Assembly: GCA_024449915.1 (NCBI GenBank)
Contig: JAMZAV010003127.1
Coordinates: 1-64,000 of the forward strand
Length of the DNA stretch: 64,000 nt
Direction of reading: 5' to 3'
Origin: Sweltsa coloradensis
Lineage: Eukaryota > Arthropoda > Insecta > Plecoptera > Chloroperlidae
Shown: positions 9,720-21,744 of the stretch, in pieces
Layout: the number at the start of each line of letters is the position of its first letter
Position numbering within the stretch: the first letter of the stretch is position 1
Program-made: the position numbers and the translations under genes
The notes under the pieces: generated by a model
Seen by the model: the letters and a program-made list of their open reading frames with translations, nothing else
The model's database searches: none
Told to the model about the DNA's origin: nothing

Positions 9720-10390
9720 TTTACTGTGGGGGATATTACATTTTTTGCTGTTTTTTTTTCCTACAAGGCGTGAATGATGGTTTTAAAATGATTAAATTTT
9801 TAAGTGGAGTGTGTTTTTTACTTTTTTGGGCCCCACGGTCCCCCAAATTTGCCCCCTTGTGTTTTGGGCGCTAGATTTTTTATAAGGGGCTAGAGCATTT
9901 TTAAATTTCAAGTATGTAAAATTACTACCCTGAAAAAATTGGGGGGGGCGCGTTTTTTCATTTTCAGTTTCGTTTCCCCGGCCCCCTATTCCCCGGTTTT
10001 GGGGTTTTAAAAAGCTAAAGAAATTGGCATGAGGGACATCAAGTTGGTCCAGTTTCAAAGTTAAAAGATTATTTTTCTCTCGATAGCTCTTATTCAAAAG
10101 CTTTTGAAAATTGAGTTTTCCCGGGTTTCCCCGTTACCCCAATTTTTCTTTCTATATTCAAAAGTGAAAAAGAATGAAGATATCAAAGTATTTCCCGTTT
10201 TAAACTTCTCAATTGTAGCGTTTTTTTAAAAAATATTTATTTTAAGTTCAGGTTTTTTTTTGACCTTATTTGGGGCCCCCGGGCCCCCAAAATTTTTAAA
10301 CCATGTTTTTGGGGCCTAGATTTAAGAATCGTTAAGAGCTTGTATAATTTTAAAATTTGACAATAAAAAATTCCTCAGTCAACAATTAAA
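9720..10390. other. Homopolymer-rich unannotated block
   Basis: No gene is recognised. The block is full of runs such as CCCCCGGGCCCCC, TTTTTTT and GGGGGGG. Two stretches near 9825-9900 and 10265-10330 resemble each other (TTTGGGGCCC(C)...GGGCCCCCAAA...GTTTTTGGG). It leads into the LINE that follows. Confidence 0.4.
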
Positions 10391-11038
10391 ACAATTTAAA
10401 AAAAAAAACACGAGAATCTAAAACGAGACGAATTACAAACATAGTAAAGGCAGTCAGGCAAGAGATGTATCTTCTATAAAATTTCAGCACCTCTTCCAGA
10501 TGGGGTTTGGAAAAGGTTAAAACAATTGTGGGCTCAGGAAAAACCCTAAACCCCCAAACAAGGGTCGGGCAAAAAGTTTACTCCAGCGATGTGCTTCGTA
10601 CGGGTTTTACATTATCATCGGTAAACAGCAAAACACGATATGATGCGAATTTCTGGCACACAAGCAGTTGACAGAAGCTCGAAAAAACCCAATACTCTCT
10701 GAAAAAGAAGAGCCTACAAAAGGGTTTTATTTGTGGGAACTCCGTATGGCGTTTTGCTCATTACGGGCGCACATCTGTGGGGAAGACAAAAACACAACGA
10801 CATGTTTGTGCACCTGACTGATCCCTCATTAAAGTTTTTAATTTTTTTTTTTTAATATTTTTTGGTTGTCTGACTATTTCCAGATGATTGGCGTATTCCC
10901 TCTTAATGCCCCTACTTTAAACCCACAAAAAACAAATTTGATCTACTTCATATCGCCCTTTTTCTCTACAAGTTGCTTTTGCCCCAAAAAATTCGAAAAG
11001 ATGTCAACAAACGACTTATTTGGGTGCTAAACACCGGT

Positions 11039-11700
11039 TTATTGGGGAACTCCAAAAGTGGGTTTCGTCAACGTCGCTGCACCATCGCCACTTGGTTCAA
11101 TTTTTAGACCATTATTCAAAAAGGGTTTGTTGCAAAACAGCATGTCGCGGAGTGCTTTTTGACATTGAAAAAGCCTATGACACAAACTGAAGATACAATA
11201 TTCTTCAACAGATTCACGAGTGGGGTTTTCGAGGGCACATGCCAAAACTTTTAAAAAGTTTTCTAAAAGATAGAACTTTCAAAGTGCGTGTTAACAATGT
11301 TTTGTCAGACTCGTTTTCACTGGAAACAGGTGTACCACAAGTGTCACTATTTGCTTTTGGCATAAACAGTGTTGTGGATTGTATTCCAAAGAGCCTAATG
11401 TCGTGCCTATTTGTAGATGACCTGGGAATCTCTACGATCGGTAAATTTACCAAAAGCTCAAAGACACGTGCAAATTGCATTGACCAATATAAGTGAATGG
11501 GCTAGAAAGCGGGGGATCGATTTTTCTCCCCCCGAAAAGAAATCAGTGGCATTCACTTTTGTCGTCTTCAAGGAATTCAAAATGACCCACAACTCTCGTT
11601 TAACAATATAGAACTTCAATTCAAACCACATGTTCGTCTTCTCGGCATGGTGTTTGACAAAAAGTTAAATTGGAAACACACTTGTTAAAGTTACGCAAAA
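11039..11700 (+). pseudogene. LINE reverse transcriptase domain remnant
   Basis: Conserved palm motifs of a non-LTR reverse transcriptase are visible in more than one frame: KAYD (motif A), GVPQ (motif B) and FVDDL (motif C). Several single-base shifts and stops break it, for example after GVPQVS and after DDLGIST. It would have copied LINE RNA at the target site. It belongs to the element at 10390-13316. Confidence 0.65.
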
Positions 11701-12279
11701 GATGCATGTTGAAATCACCTTTGAAAGTTCTCGGGAAATACATCTGTGGGTGCAGATAGACTTGCATGTTGAGAATTTTACGGACCCTAGTTGCCCCAAA
11801 GATAAACTATGGATTTTTTCTTATACTCTTCGCAGTAACCAACCCTTAAACTCTAAAACACTGTGCACCATTGTGGTCTTCGTCTTGCTCTTGGTGCTTT
11901 CGAACAAGCCGGTAGTCAGCTTGTATGCCGAGTCGGTGTGTCCCCCTTTTGACAGAACGGGCGGAACCTTTTTGATGGGTACGTACCAATGAAAATAAAA
12001 TTTATGCCTAACATCCATCAAATCATTGATTTTTTAATGTGAATATGTCAGACACTTTGATAACACCCATGGCAACCCTTCCAACGGGTTAAGGTGTAAC
12101 TTTTGTTAATCTTATAGATTTTAATCTGCCAACAGTTTTAAAAATTTTGTTTTTAGCAATAACCCCCTGGCTAACACCAGAGCCCGATTTTCTATTCGAC
12201 CTTTGGGTCGTTTTATAAAAACTCTACTTGCGATACTGTATTCAAATTAACTTTAAAAAGATTTGCCATGAATCAAAGG

Positions 12280-12790
12280 TTTACTTTGGTATTCCCAGTT
12301 TGGCTCCAAAATTGACAACAGGTTGAAAGTGCCTTTTATTGCTCCACATTAACTGAACGTTTCAGGCTAAGCGACGTGTGTTCAGTTTTCACTGCAGTCG
12401 ATTTTATTCGCCATCCGTGAAGCTCTTAAATACTTCTACGTTGTCGTTGTGGAGAATACCTTTTTGTGTTCAGGTGCTTAAGTTCACTTCAAGCTATAAA
12501 CACATGTATTCTAGTCATCATTTAGTACAAGACATCCAATTCTATTTAGAAAAACTAAACTCTAAGGGGTATGTAAAAGAGTTTTGCTGGATACCTGGAC
12601 ACCGTGGCATAGAGGGGAATTTAACACGCTGATCGCGCGGGGTAAAGAAGCTTCCCAGCGTCGTGACGTTGATTTCAATCTAGTTCCCGTTTCCAGATGT
12701 CAAGAGTGGATTCAAGGAAAGATTGTTGAATTGCGACCAGCATCTTGGGATGTGTTGCAAAATAACCCAAATTGCGTAGTGTGATGCCCA
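12280..12790 (+). pseudogene. LINE RNase H domain remnant
   Basis: Pieces of an RNase H domain match the better preserved minus-strand copy at 47414-48031: YSSHHLVQDIQFYLEKLNSK, EFCWIPGH and EASQRRDVDFNLVPVS. The catalytic DSLSS segment is destroyed near 12480 and the GNEHAD segment is altered near 12620. Confidence 0.65.
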
Positions 12791-13239
12791 CATTGAATAA
12801 TAAAATTCGTCCACCTACATCTCGACTCTCACGTAGAGAAGAGGTGATATTGTCTAACTTCGTATAGGCCACACACGCCTAACTCACGGATATCTCTTAA
12901 CCAGAGAAAAGGTTATTCCCATATGTGACACATGTGATGTACCTTTAAAACCGTACATCATATGCTACCAGAATGTCCAAATATGATGCCTTGCGCACGT
13001 AATTTTATCTCTTTTTAATCATATGAAAACTTCTATCATATGATATCGGCGAAAAACTTTCTAAATTTCTCATCCATAGTAATCTATTTAACAAATTTAA
13101 AATTTACATTTATTTCTTTTCTTTATCTTCATTCACAAACATAACTTATATTTTGCTATTACTTTCATCATCATCATTTTATTTTGTTATTTATACACTT
13201 AGAAAACAATCTAATCATCAAACATACCTGCATTAGCTC

Positions 13240-13316
13240 TTCTCATTTGCTTTCATTCACAGGCTATGCAATATGACCTTACCGGTTGAAGCGCCCTAGT
13301 TTCTCACGTCGTCGTT
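13240..13316 (+). repeat. LINE 3' terminal tail with hairpin
   Basis: Contains CACAGGCTATGCAATATGAC followed by CTTACCGGTTGAAGCGCCCT and AGTTTCTCACGTCGTCG. This is the reference position for the tail found many times in this window. Better copies have GGCGC paired with GCGCC around a 21-nt loop. Confidence 0.7.
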
Positions 13317-13515
13317 TGATTGTGTATAATGCCGATACGTGTCGATACGATGACAAAGACGATGACGACCACGACATGAGAACCCCCCCCCCTTTTCACC
13401 CGCCACACCTGGCAGATTTTGACAACGTTGGGACTTTCCTACCTTTATCCCCTAGGTTATATTCGGGCATTAGGACCTCACGGTTGACCGCGCCCTTAAT
13501 CCTAATTAAATCAAA
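13317..13515 (+). repeat. GACGATGAC-rich repeat ending in a second tail version
   Basis: Follows the LINE tail: GACAAAGACGATGACGACCA, a C run, then CCTAGG and GGACCTCACGGTTGACCGCG. This is a degenerate copy of the second tail version (GGCGCATTATGACCTAACGG then TTGACGCGCCCTTAATC). Confidence 0.5.
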
Positions 13516-13654
13516 CTTAAACAAGAAATTGTTGTAAAACTTCACCCACTTCACGTTAAAATTTTGATCTTTGAGTTGTTTAACCATAAATTTATTATCC
13601 ATACACTTTTCTTTTGCCAATCTCGTAGGAAAAATGATTTACAATTTCTCAATA

Positions 13655-14467
13655 CTAGGGAAACGCTTAAGTCCCGCCGCGTTGTTGGATGAGCGTATTT
13701 GGTGCATTGACATGCCATGTGTTACGCGGATTTTCTGTTGTTCTGTGAAAAAATCATTACTTAGTCGAAGATTTTTTTAAATTAAATTAAATTAAATAAA
13801 AAATTAACTTAATTTTTTTAATTAAATTTAAAAAAATAAAAAATAAACTTAATTTTTTTCATCGTAATTTTTTAAAGAAAAAGTACGTAAAATTGCAATT
13901 TTCATAAGAAATAATTATTCGATTGCGCTAAAATTTAACACGAATATGTTAATTCATGAAATTAAGGTTCTGTAAAAAAATCATTACAATAGGATAAAGC
14001 ATGTAGGTGTTATAAGTCAAAGAATTGTTTTAAAAAAGAAAAAAAAACGTAAAATTACGATTTTAATGAGAAATAATTTTTTGATTACGCTCAAATTTCA
14101 CACGAATATCTTATTTCATAAAATTAAGGTTCTGTGAAAAAATCATTAGAATCGGATAAAGCATGTAGGTGTTATAAGTCGAAGAAATGTTTTAAAAATC
14201 GAAAAAAATCGTAAAATTGCGTTTTTTATGAGAAAAAATTTTCCGATTGCGCTCAAAAACGTGGCAGTTCTAAGTTCAGAGATTTCGAAGGCCTCCATAA
14301 AATTTCATCGCAATCGGAGTATTGGTTTAGCCGGAATCGTGTTAACAAACACACAATAATACAAACAGAAAAAAAAAGAAAAAAAAAAAAAACATTCCGG
14401 ATTTTTTTCTCCAGTGTAGTGAAATGGAATCTTCGCTTCGCTCGCTACGCTCGCTACGCTCATCCAA
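13655..14467 (-). mobile_element. Helentron-type element, full length, minus strand
   Basis: Plus-strand left end CTAGGGAAACGCTTAAGTCC, CCGCGTTGTTGGATGAGCG; right end CGCTACGCTCGCTACGCTCA then TCCAA. Inside are two or three tandem copies of a roughly 170-bp unit containing ATAAAGCATGTAGGTGTTAT. Confidence 0.8.
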
Positions 14468-14639
14468 TCATATTTTGTAAGAGTGGATTAGCTTTCAAGA
14501 GTTTTCATTAGTATGAATATTTGGAATATAGGAGTTGGAATATTTGCGGGGAAGGAGAAATTCAAGATTCTAGTTTATGGTTTAAAAGACTCCAAAATAT
14601 CAATCTCGTAACCGTAGAAAACTTGAATCATTATTGTTG

Positions 14640-16605
14640 AATACTTTCCTCGATAAAAGGCAAATATAAAACTCTGGATAGAGCGAGAGCCACTGAAAAG
14701 AGACAATATGAATTAATCGGTGAATTCATCTATCTATTTGGATCATATAATAACGGCGACAAACTTTCTAAATTTCTCATTCGATGTAATTTGTATAACC
14801 ATTCAACTGACCAAAAGATTCAATTAGTATATTAAAAAGTGAAATAGTCTTTTGCTCTGACTATAAACTCGTTAACTTTAATTCCTTTTATAAACAAACA
14901 AAACACAATTAAAATATACCCTCTTCAAATTGTATCCGGTTGAAGTACCTTAGTTTCTCATGTCGTTATATTATATGCTCTGAAGTCCGGATATATCATG
15001 TTCATCACCCGCCATCGGCTATCCCGACTTCAAGTATTACCGGAGTTTCTCTCTTTTTTTGGTTATTCTTGTACAATATTGTACACCTGTTCTATCTTCA
15101 ATCAAATAAAAACGGGGCAGTCATTAGCTTAATACCTCCTTTTCCTTGTCTGGTCACGGGGAAGAATTGGCCCAGAGCATTGCTCTGCTAATCGTAAAAG
15201 GCGATTCAAGAAAGAAAAAAAGTCCACCTCGCAAACATCAGCTAGGAAGAGCGGAGTATATTACTTCCCGAAACTAGAGGCGAGCTCTGGCAATCGTCAT
15301 CGGGGACACTTCCTCTTTCCCATGACGACATACAATTAACATAAACCATACATATCAACAAACCATACAATTGATATGTTATAAATACTTAAGTACTAAG
15401 TATCTACTTATGTCGTATACGGATAAGAGTCATGATGGCAATATGTTCGTTGTTTTCGTGTATTCGTATTCATCGCTTGCTTTCGTGTGTTTTAATTATC
15501 AGTCATTTTCTCTGGGTGTATCTCTTTTATTTTCCTTTACTTAGAAAACAATATGTTCATCAAACACAAAATAAACTCATGTTATTAACTGGCAATATCA
15601 CAGGCGGCGAAAAATAACCAAACCGGTTGCAGCGCCCTAGTTTCTCACGTCATCGTACGACGTACTTCCAATCTTTTCTTTTTGACAGCACTTGTGAAAG
15701 CGAACAGGCAAATTAAACTTTCTAATCGTCAATGCGAGAAGTTTAATAAACACATATTAACAAACGTCAAGGTCACTCACGCTTCTTGTTGCGTTGTGAA
15801 CACTTGACGCGTATCGCCCGCGCCCTATGTCTGTTGACATTTTGCTTCCTCGTTATAGCTATGATTTAATCCAAATTCATTTTCCCTTACACTTGCGGCC
15901 GGCGAAGTCGTGTCTCCTTGAATAGAAATACATAATAATCTTTCTTATAAAAAAAACAGGTCTAATCTTTTGTCAAAAATTGAATTAAATCAATGATGGT
16001 GTTTGTAATTGTAATTTAAATATAAAATAATTTTACTCACCGGCATTTACCGATTCGTATTTAATTTTTTTTTAAATTCAAGTAATGTTTTCTCTAAAAT
16101 ATTTCGATTGCCGTAGGTATTTTGACTATTTTCTTTTAAAAATTGTGTTTTCATGATTATTTATTCATTATCCATTTCCCTCGGGTCATATTGTTCTTAT
16201 CTTTTATGAACTTAGAACACAATTTGTAATCATTAAAACACCATTAACTCATTTCATTAACTTGAGTCATAACAGGCGGCTCAATAAGACCTTATATCGG
16301 TTGAAGTGGCCTAATTTCTCACGTCGTAGTCATACAAAACAAGACGGGGTTCGCATTGTTTAACCTTTGTTTTACTAAGTATATTTGGATACGTGGTTTT
16401 GTAATTAATTTAACAAAATTTCGTTCTATTATTTAAAACAGTTCCTTTATTTATTTACTTTAATTCAAATAAATAAGTTTTCTTTTCTTTTATAAACTTT
16501 AATCATGAAATATATCATAAAACTCATTTCAATAACTTTCAAATCCATAGGCGTAGTAATATAACCTAAGCGGTTGAAGCGCCCTAGTTTCTCACGTCGT
16601 TTTAC
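14640..16605 (+). repeat. Series of LINE 3' ends and tail repeats
   Basis: At least four LINE 3' tails occur in the same orientation, ending near 14970, 15655, 16330 and 16605. Each carries a form of CGGTTGAAGCGCCCTAGTTT CTCACGTCG. Upstream 3'UTR pieces include CGGCGACAAACTTTCTAAAT near 14755. Between them are GAGGCGAGCTCTGGCAATCG repeat blocks (15280). No gene is seen. Confidence 0.6.
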
Positions 16606-17215
16606 GTGGGTATTTCGCTGGGTGGGTCACAGCATACGATCATCGAATACTACTCGCAAACATCAGGTAGTAAGAAGAAATGAATATTACTCTCCGAAAC
16701 TAGAGGCGAGCTCTGACGATCGTCGTCGGGGACACGTTTCCTTCCCTTGACGACCTTTCCGATGACGATAAAATAGACGATGACGACCGCGACGTAAGAC
16801 CCCCCCCCCCATTTCTCCCCCTACCCGTGGCTGGTTCTGACCAGCATGGCCCCTACTCCCGATATCCCCTATGCTTGAGTGGTGCATTACGATCTAACGT
16901 TGACGCGCCCTTAATATAAATAAACAATAAAAGCTGTATTCTGCAGTAAAGGAAGTTTGATTATTTATTTTTCTTCAACAAATTCCTCCATTTAATGCGA
17001 GAAAAGAGCATAGCTTCAATGCAAACTTGGAGAATGACAACCTTTGACAATAAAAATATTAATGTATATAAACAGCAATATGACCATGACAACACACACT
17101 ATGTGGATGGTTCGGTCCAGTTAGGGACATTCCACCCCACACCCCCTAGGCTACAGTGGCGTAATAGGACCTCACGGTTGACGCGCCCTTTGATCCAAAC
17201 AAACTAAACAAACAT
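16606..17215 (+). repeat. Tail-associated repeat with second tail version
   Basis: Blocks in order: AACTAGAGGCGAGCTCTGAC, GACGACCTTTCCGATGACGA, CGTGGCTGGTTCTGACCAGC, then GATCTAACGTTGACGCGCCC at 16890. A further GGACCTCACGGTTGACGCGC lies near 17170. The same block order recurs at 19650-19960, 57840-58204 and 62720-63090. Confidence 0.55.
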
Positions 17216-17295
17216 CAGTACACGATCCTCGTCTGCAGCACTGAACCGTGTATAACACATCGCTCTCGAGTGTGAGACGGATCTATGTGGGATTT

Positions 17296-17640
17296 TTGGA
17301 TGAGCGAAGCGAAGACTTCAATTTCACCGACCCCCCAAAAAATTTAGCTCGATGTGTTTTTTTTGTTTTTTTTTTTTCCCGTCTGTTTGTTCGCTCTCTA
17401 CCGGGCAAACGGCATATGCGATCTTGATGAAAATTTGACAGGACCTTTGAAATCTCTGAACTTAGACTTGCTACGTTTTTGGGTACAATCGAAGAAATAT
17501 TTCTCATGAATATCGTACTTTTACGATTTTTTTCGATTTTTAGTGCGATATTTTCGTGACATTTGGCCGATTCTGACCAAACAGGTGGGGCTACAACGTT
17601 CATATTCACATACACATTAAGGTTATGGTGATGTATTGAT
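17296..17640 (+). mobile_element. Helentron-type element, 5' half
   Basis: Starts TTGGATGAGCGAAGCGAAGA and follows the body to GGTTATGGTGATGTATTGAT, where similarity stops. A LINE-tail fragment (ATCACAGGCGACGCAATATG) follows at 17683. Confidence 0.7.
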
Positions 17641-17740
17641 TTACAAAACAATATAAAGATCTGATATTTTATAAACACTATCACAGGCGACGCAATATGA
17701 CCTAACCCCCATGTCGCAGTTGAACGGATCATCATCCTGT

Positions 17741-18351
17741 GGCTCGTTGGTCTTGTTGTTAGCTTATCTGCTTCCAATGCAGAAGGTCCAGGGATCGGTT
17801 TTTTCAAAAGTCAGAAGTTTTTTAACTACTGATTTGGAATTGAAGTCCATCAATTCTTGTCTTAGGAGTTTGTAAACAGTGACTTTGGAGCCGTCCTAGC
17901 AACGAGCACATAATAAATTCAGAGTTGTTCTGAATCGGCCTATTTGATTCTGGCGTTGATCCGCGGGTGTTCGCACTGTCCATACAACTGATTGCTTTAT
18001 TTCCTATTAAAAATATCGATCTTTGGTTGGTTATCGCTCACTCGTCGATTGCGTCGGAGCCTTCAAGGTTGGCTTGGTCTCTTTTATTTACTGTCTTCCA
18101 CTGAAAATCAGTTATATAACTGAGTGGGTAGACTCTAAATACAATTTATTTATTTGATTTATTTTAAAGTTATTCTAAATTGGCCTTGTTTATTCTGGCG
18201 TTGACCCGCGGGTTATCCGCGGTTAACGCTCACTCGTCGATTGCGTCGGGGCCTACATGGTTGGCTTGACTGCTTTGGATTACTGTCCCCCACTAAATCA
18301 GTAAAATGTCTGAGTGGGTAGACTCTAAAAAGGAATTTATTTATTTATTTT
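17741..18351 (+). mobile_element. tRNA-derived SINE with duplicated 3' half
   Basis: The head at 17741-17815 is tRNA-like: GGCTCGTTGGTCTTGTTGTT, an anticodon arm TCTGC-TTCCAAT-GCAGA (CCA triplet), then a decayed box B. The body reads CGCTCACTCGTCGATTGCGT and ends GAGTGGGTAGACTC followed by ATTTATTT. The last ~170 bp is repeated in tandem at 18163-18351. A second copy in reverse at 34740-35166 has an intact box B (GGGTTCGATTGCC), supporting the SINE call. Confidence 0.65.
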
Positions 18352-18359
18352 TCTGATGA

Positions 18360-18560
18360 ACTTAATGTGCGTTCAAAAGTGAAACACTCCTGGCAGATAT
18401 TTGTTTGATAATCGCGCGTGCGAGGGGTGGGGTCAAACTTGATTCAAGTTTGAACATAAATAGTGTCCTTAATGAAATAGTGACATTACTTTGTAACCAC
18501 TACATACACTCCTACGTCTTTTAGTTGTATACAATAAGCTTGTAAACAAACAACGTATTA
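18360..18560. other. No recognised feature
   Basis: About 200 bp between the SINE tail and a LINE 3' fragment. Nothing can be assigned. Confidence 0.4.
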
Positions 18561-18579
18561 TTTAAACTTTTATATTGAG

Positions 18580-19400
18580 GAGGTTGTTGTGTAGGCCACA
18601 CACGTCTGACCCACGGATAGAGAAAAGGTTGTTCCCAGATGTGACACATGTGATGTACCTTTAAGGCTATTCGACCGCGTTTTTCTATTTTCCAAAATAT
18701 GCTACTAAGTTAAAATATAGTGAATGGCTTTGGAACATGGCTATTTTAGATAATCAAAAATATTTTTTCCAAATTTTTCTGATCCGGTACACGGCCAATA
18801 TAGCCACCTCAAAATAATTTCAAACTTCAATTCGCCAGGGCACACCATTCAACGTACGGTGTTGTGCTTTTGTGACATTAATTTTAAACTGTTTTTCTAT
18901 GGACTGACTGAGAGTAAACAGATTTATTTTAACAATTGTCTTTCCAGCGAATTTTTTCGTTTGACGGTAGTTTTTACCGATTTGTACCGCCAAACGAAAA
19001 AATTCGCAGGAAAGACAATTTTTAAAATAAATCTGTTTTCTCTCAGTCAGTCCAAAGAAAAACAGTTGAAAATTAATGTCACAAAAGCACAACACCCTAC
19101 GTTGAATGGTGTGCCCTGGCGAATTGAAGTTTGAAATTATTTTGAGGTGGTTATATTGGCCGTGTACCGGATCAGAAAAATTTGGAAAAAATATTTTTGA
19201 TTTTCTAAAATAGCCATGTTTCAAAGCCATTCACTATATTTTGACTTAGTAGCATATTTTGGAAAATAGAAAAACGCGTCGGAATAGCCTTAACCGTACA
19301 TCATATGCTAGCAGAATGTATCAAATATTATGCCTTGCGCACGCAATTTGATCCCTCCCAATCATATGAAGAAATTCTACCATGTGATAACGGCGAAAAA
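18580..19400 (+). repeat. LINE 3' region fragment split by a foldback element
   Basis: TAGGCCACACACGTCTGACC and GTGACACATGTGATGTACCT before 18660 continue as CCGTACATCATATGCTAGCA after 19293. This matches the uninterrupted LINE at 12850-12975 and its minus-strand copy at 47150-47260. The interruption is the palindromic element at 18665-19289. Confidence 0.65.
18665..19289. mobile_element. TTAA-flanked 625-bp palindromic element
   Basis: Terminal repeats GGCTATTC...GAATAGCC are flanked on both sides by TTAA (18661-18664 and 19290-19293). The LINE it interrupts has one TTAA at this place, so TTAA is the target duplication, as for piggyBac-type insertion. The arms are about 305 bp and nearly perfect, meeting near 18977 around a short loop. 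No transposase is present, so it is a non-autonomous foldback element. Confidence 0.8.
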
Positions 19401-19640
19401 CTTTCCAAATAATCGTCGGGGACCTTGACCCCTTTCTCTTGACAACCGCCCGACGACGATGACAAAGACAATAACGATCGCGACGTGAGATTTCTCCCCC
19501 TGTCCTCTTCTACCCATGGGCATGGGCGTGGACCCCTCCTCCACAGCATTTACAGCCGAACACTTTTGAAAGAGAGCTTGGCTGCTGTTTTTTTTCTTTT
19601 CAATTTTTTTTGGGGATATCCACAAGAAACTATATCAAAC
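19400..19640. repeat. Tail-associated and foldback-family fragments
   Basis: GACGACGATGACAAAGACAA near 19453 belongs to the tail-associated repeat. CAGCCGAACACTTTTGAAAG at 19552 followed by GAGCTTGGCTGC belongs to the foldback family of 9251-9695. Confidence 0.5.
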
Positions 19641-19649
19641 TTGCGAAAA

Positions 19650-19965
19650 TGGTCCTAGCTAGACCCAGAGCATGGCTCTGCTAAGGCGAGGAAAGAGTCT
19701 ATCTCGCAAACATCAGCGAGTAAGTAGCGGAGCACATTGCTCCCCAAAACTAGAGGCGAGCTCTATCAGTCGTCGTCGTTGACCGTTGACGACATTGACA
19801 ACACGAACGATGACAAAGACGATGACTACCGCAATGTGAAATCCTCCACGTTCCTCCCCCTACCCGTGACTGGTTCTGACCAGCATAGGATTTTACTCCC
19901 GTATCCCCTAGGCGAGAGTGGCGTATTCTGACCTGACGGTTGACGCGCCCTTAATCCTTAAAACT
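19650..19965 (+). repeat. Tail-associated repeat with second tail version
   Basis: Contains AACTAGAGGCGAGCTCTATC, CGTGACTGGTTCTGACCAGC and GGCGTATTCTGACCTGACGG then TTGACGCGCCCTTAATCC. Same block order as the other copies. Confidence 0.6.
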
Positions 19966-20019
19966 TGGTTTTATTAATGAAAATATCCTACTCGTTGATG
20001 TTTACCTATGGATATGACA

Positions 20020-20915
20020 ACGTCGACAAACTTTTTTAAAACCCGTATTCGAAGTAATTTGTTTTACCATAATTAATCATCTAAACTGTTCATCTTTTTA
20101 ACAAAATTATAATAATTTTTATAACTTCTATCTTTACCTTATTCTATACTTTATTAAAGGGGTATTTAACCGCTAAACTCAAAAAATATATTTCATTCGG
20201 GCTAACTAGTAATGAATTTAGCAATTAACAGAAAAATTATTGGGGCCACCATGACCTCCCAAAAAATTATCAAACATGACAATTAACGAACTAGGTCCCA
20301 TCGGCAAAAATCTCCCATAAGAAATAACATGGGGACGATCTTTATGCCCCGTGACCTTGGAGGATTTTGATCCAAAAAAATATTGGCCATTATTGACGTA
20401 CTCTACAGCCTTTTCTGTAAATTCTCTATATTTTGTTTTGTAATTTGGGCAAGCAGTTTGGTCAAAATATGCTGATGACCAAGTTGGGGTGTGATTTTGG
20501 AATGCATATTTTTGCGTGTTTGAGGGTATATTTGGGCACAGTTTCAAGACACAATGTTATAAAGGGGCATTTTAGATTAGTACTATGCTCTAGTATCTAT
20601 GTGGACCAAAAAAGAAGCAGGTTAAAGCCGATTTAAGAAATTTCCCAAAACACCAATTTTCGCTAATTTCTGGATCAAAAAATTTCAAAAATTCGTGTTA
20701 AATCACAGTTACAAGATATAATTTTTTAAACGGTCATTTTAGTGTAGTATTGTGCTATAGATCACGTGGTAAAAAATAATTTTTGGGCTTTTTAGCCCCT
20801 TTAAGAGAGAAAACAATTTAAAAAACAAACACAAAATTCAATTCAAACATACAATGCCATTGGCCGTGCAATGTGACCTTCCCGGTTCAAGTGACCTAGT
20901 TTCTCACGGCGTCGT
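20020..20915. repeat. LINE 3' UTR-like region and tail around an AT-rich insert
   Basis: GACAACGTCGACAAACTTTT near 20020 resembles LINE 3' UTR, and the tail CAATGTGACCTTCCCGGTTC then TAGTTTCTCACGGCGTCG lies at 20868-20908. The intervening 20170-20830 has no recognised gene or repeat, though TTTAGCCCCTTTAA-type sequence suggests a decayed mobile element. Confidence 0.4.
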
Positions 20916-20919
20916 AGGA

Positions 20920-21740
20920 TGTCTCCGTATTCGAGAAAACAAGGAACACTAGCGCAGCCAAGTGGTCGAACCGCGAACTATTATTTCGGGGGTACTGATC
21001 GCGGAACATCATGCAAGAGGTAGGGGTTTCTCACATATATCCCGACCTAACACAAATAAATAATGTTCGGTGCCACAGTGCTCATCAAAGAAAACAGATA
21101 ATATATACTTTCATTTATTTCCGAATGATTCAAAATGAGGAATGAGTGGAAAAGGGTGCTGTTAATTGCGAAACCATGCAATCACTAAACACATGTGTGT
21201 CTGCAGTCTGTACTTTCGCGGTCTCGAACAACATTGTTCTGCTGAGTAATATGCTTATACTACCGGCGAGTTATTTTTCTGGCAATTTTATATTATGCAC
21301 AAAACGTTTAAAGGTGTTGTAGTAAAATAAACTTTTTGGTAGACTTACTTGGTGTGTCTAGCCGGTGTCCTGAGTCCTGACACTCTCAAACTAGGAATAT
21401 CCTACATAAATTCAAATACGCCAATATATAATCATTATGACAGTTCTAAATAGTTAGCCCAATAGTCCTATACTCGGTACCTACATTTATAATTTAGGCC
21501 TACACTTGTTATAATAATTGTCCTGGGACGGACACTTTAATGGGCCTACACGGCTACAAGTGTTGGTATTTAAATGTGAATTTAAATGGCTTTGCGCGGA
21601 GCTTTTACTGGCTGTGATTTTTTTATTACGGAGTGTAAAATCAATCGTAAGGTCAGCCTAACAAATAATTATGCACTGTTCGTCGTACAGTCATCGACGA
21701 TACCACCTAACATAGGCTAATAGCTCTAAAGATCACTGTG
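20920..21740. other. No gene recognised
   Basis: Single-copy-looking sequence with one TAGGCCTA palindrome at 21495-21502. No splice-supported ORF or repeat family is seen. Confidence 0.4.
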
Positions 21741-21744
21741 CATT

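Larger units (their letters stand above)
10390..13316 (+). mobile_element. Degenerate I/R1-like LINE with reverse transcriptase and RNase H
   Basis: Frame-broken ORF2 remains in order. Reverse transcriptase is at about 11040-11700, with SGFRQRRC, FDIEKAYD, FLKDRTFKVRV, the GVPQ motif and FVDDLGI as the catalytic Asp pair. Next come thumb remains (RLLGMVFDKKLNW), then RNase H at about 12280-12680 with HLVQDIQFYLEKL and FCWIPGH. Last is a C-terminal zinc-knuckle-like segment near 12900-12960. The 3' end is GCAATATGACCTTACCGGTT, GCGCCCTAGTTTCTCACGTC and a GTC-rich tail. Numerous stops and shifts show it is dead. The 5' limit is uncertain. Confidence 0.65.

Noticed and set aside
18820..19230. A 136-residue minus-strand ORF and a matching plus-strand ORF
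   Set aside because: Both lie in the 625-bp palindrome, so each reads the same sequence from either arm. No domain is seen.
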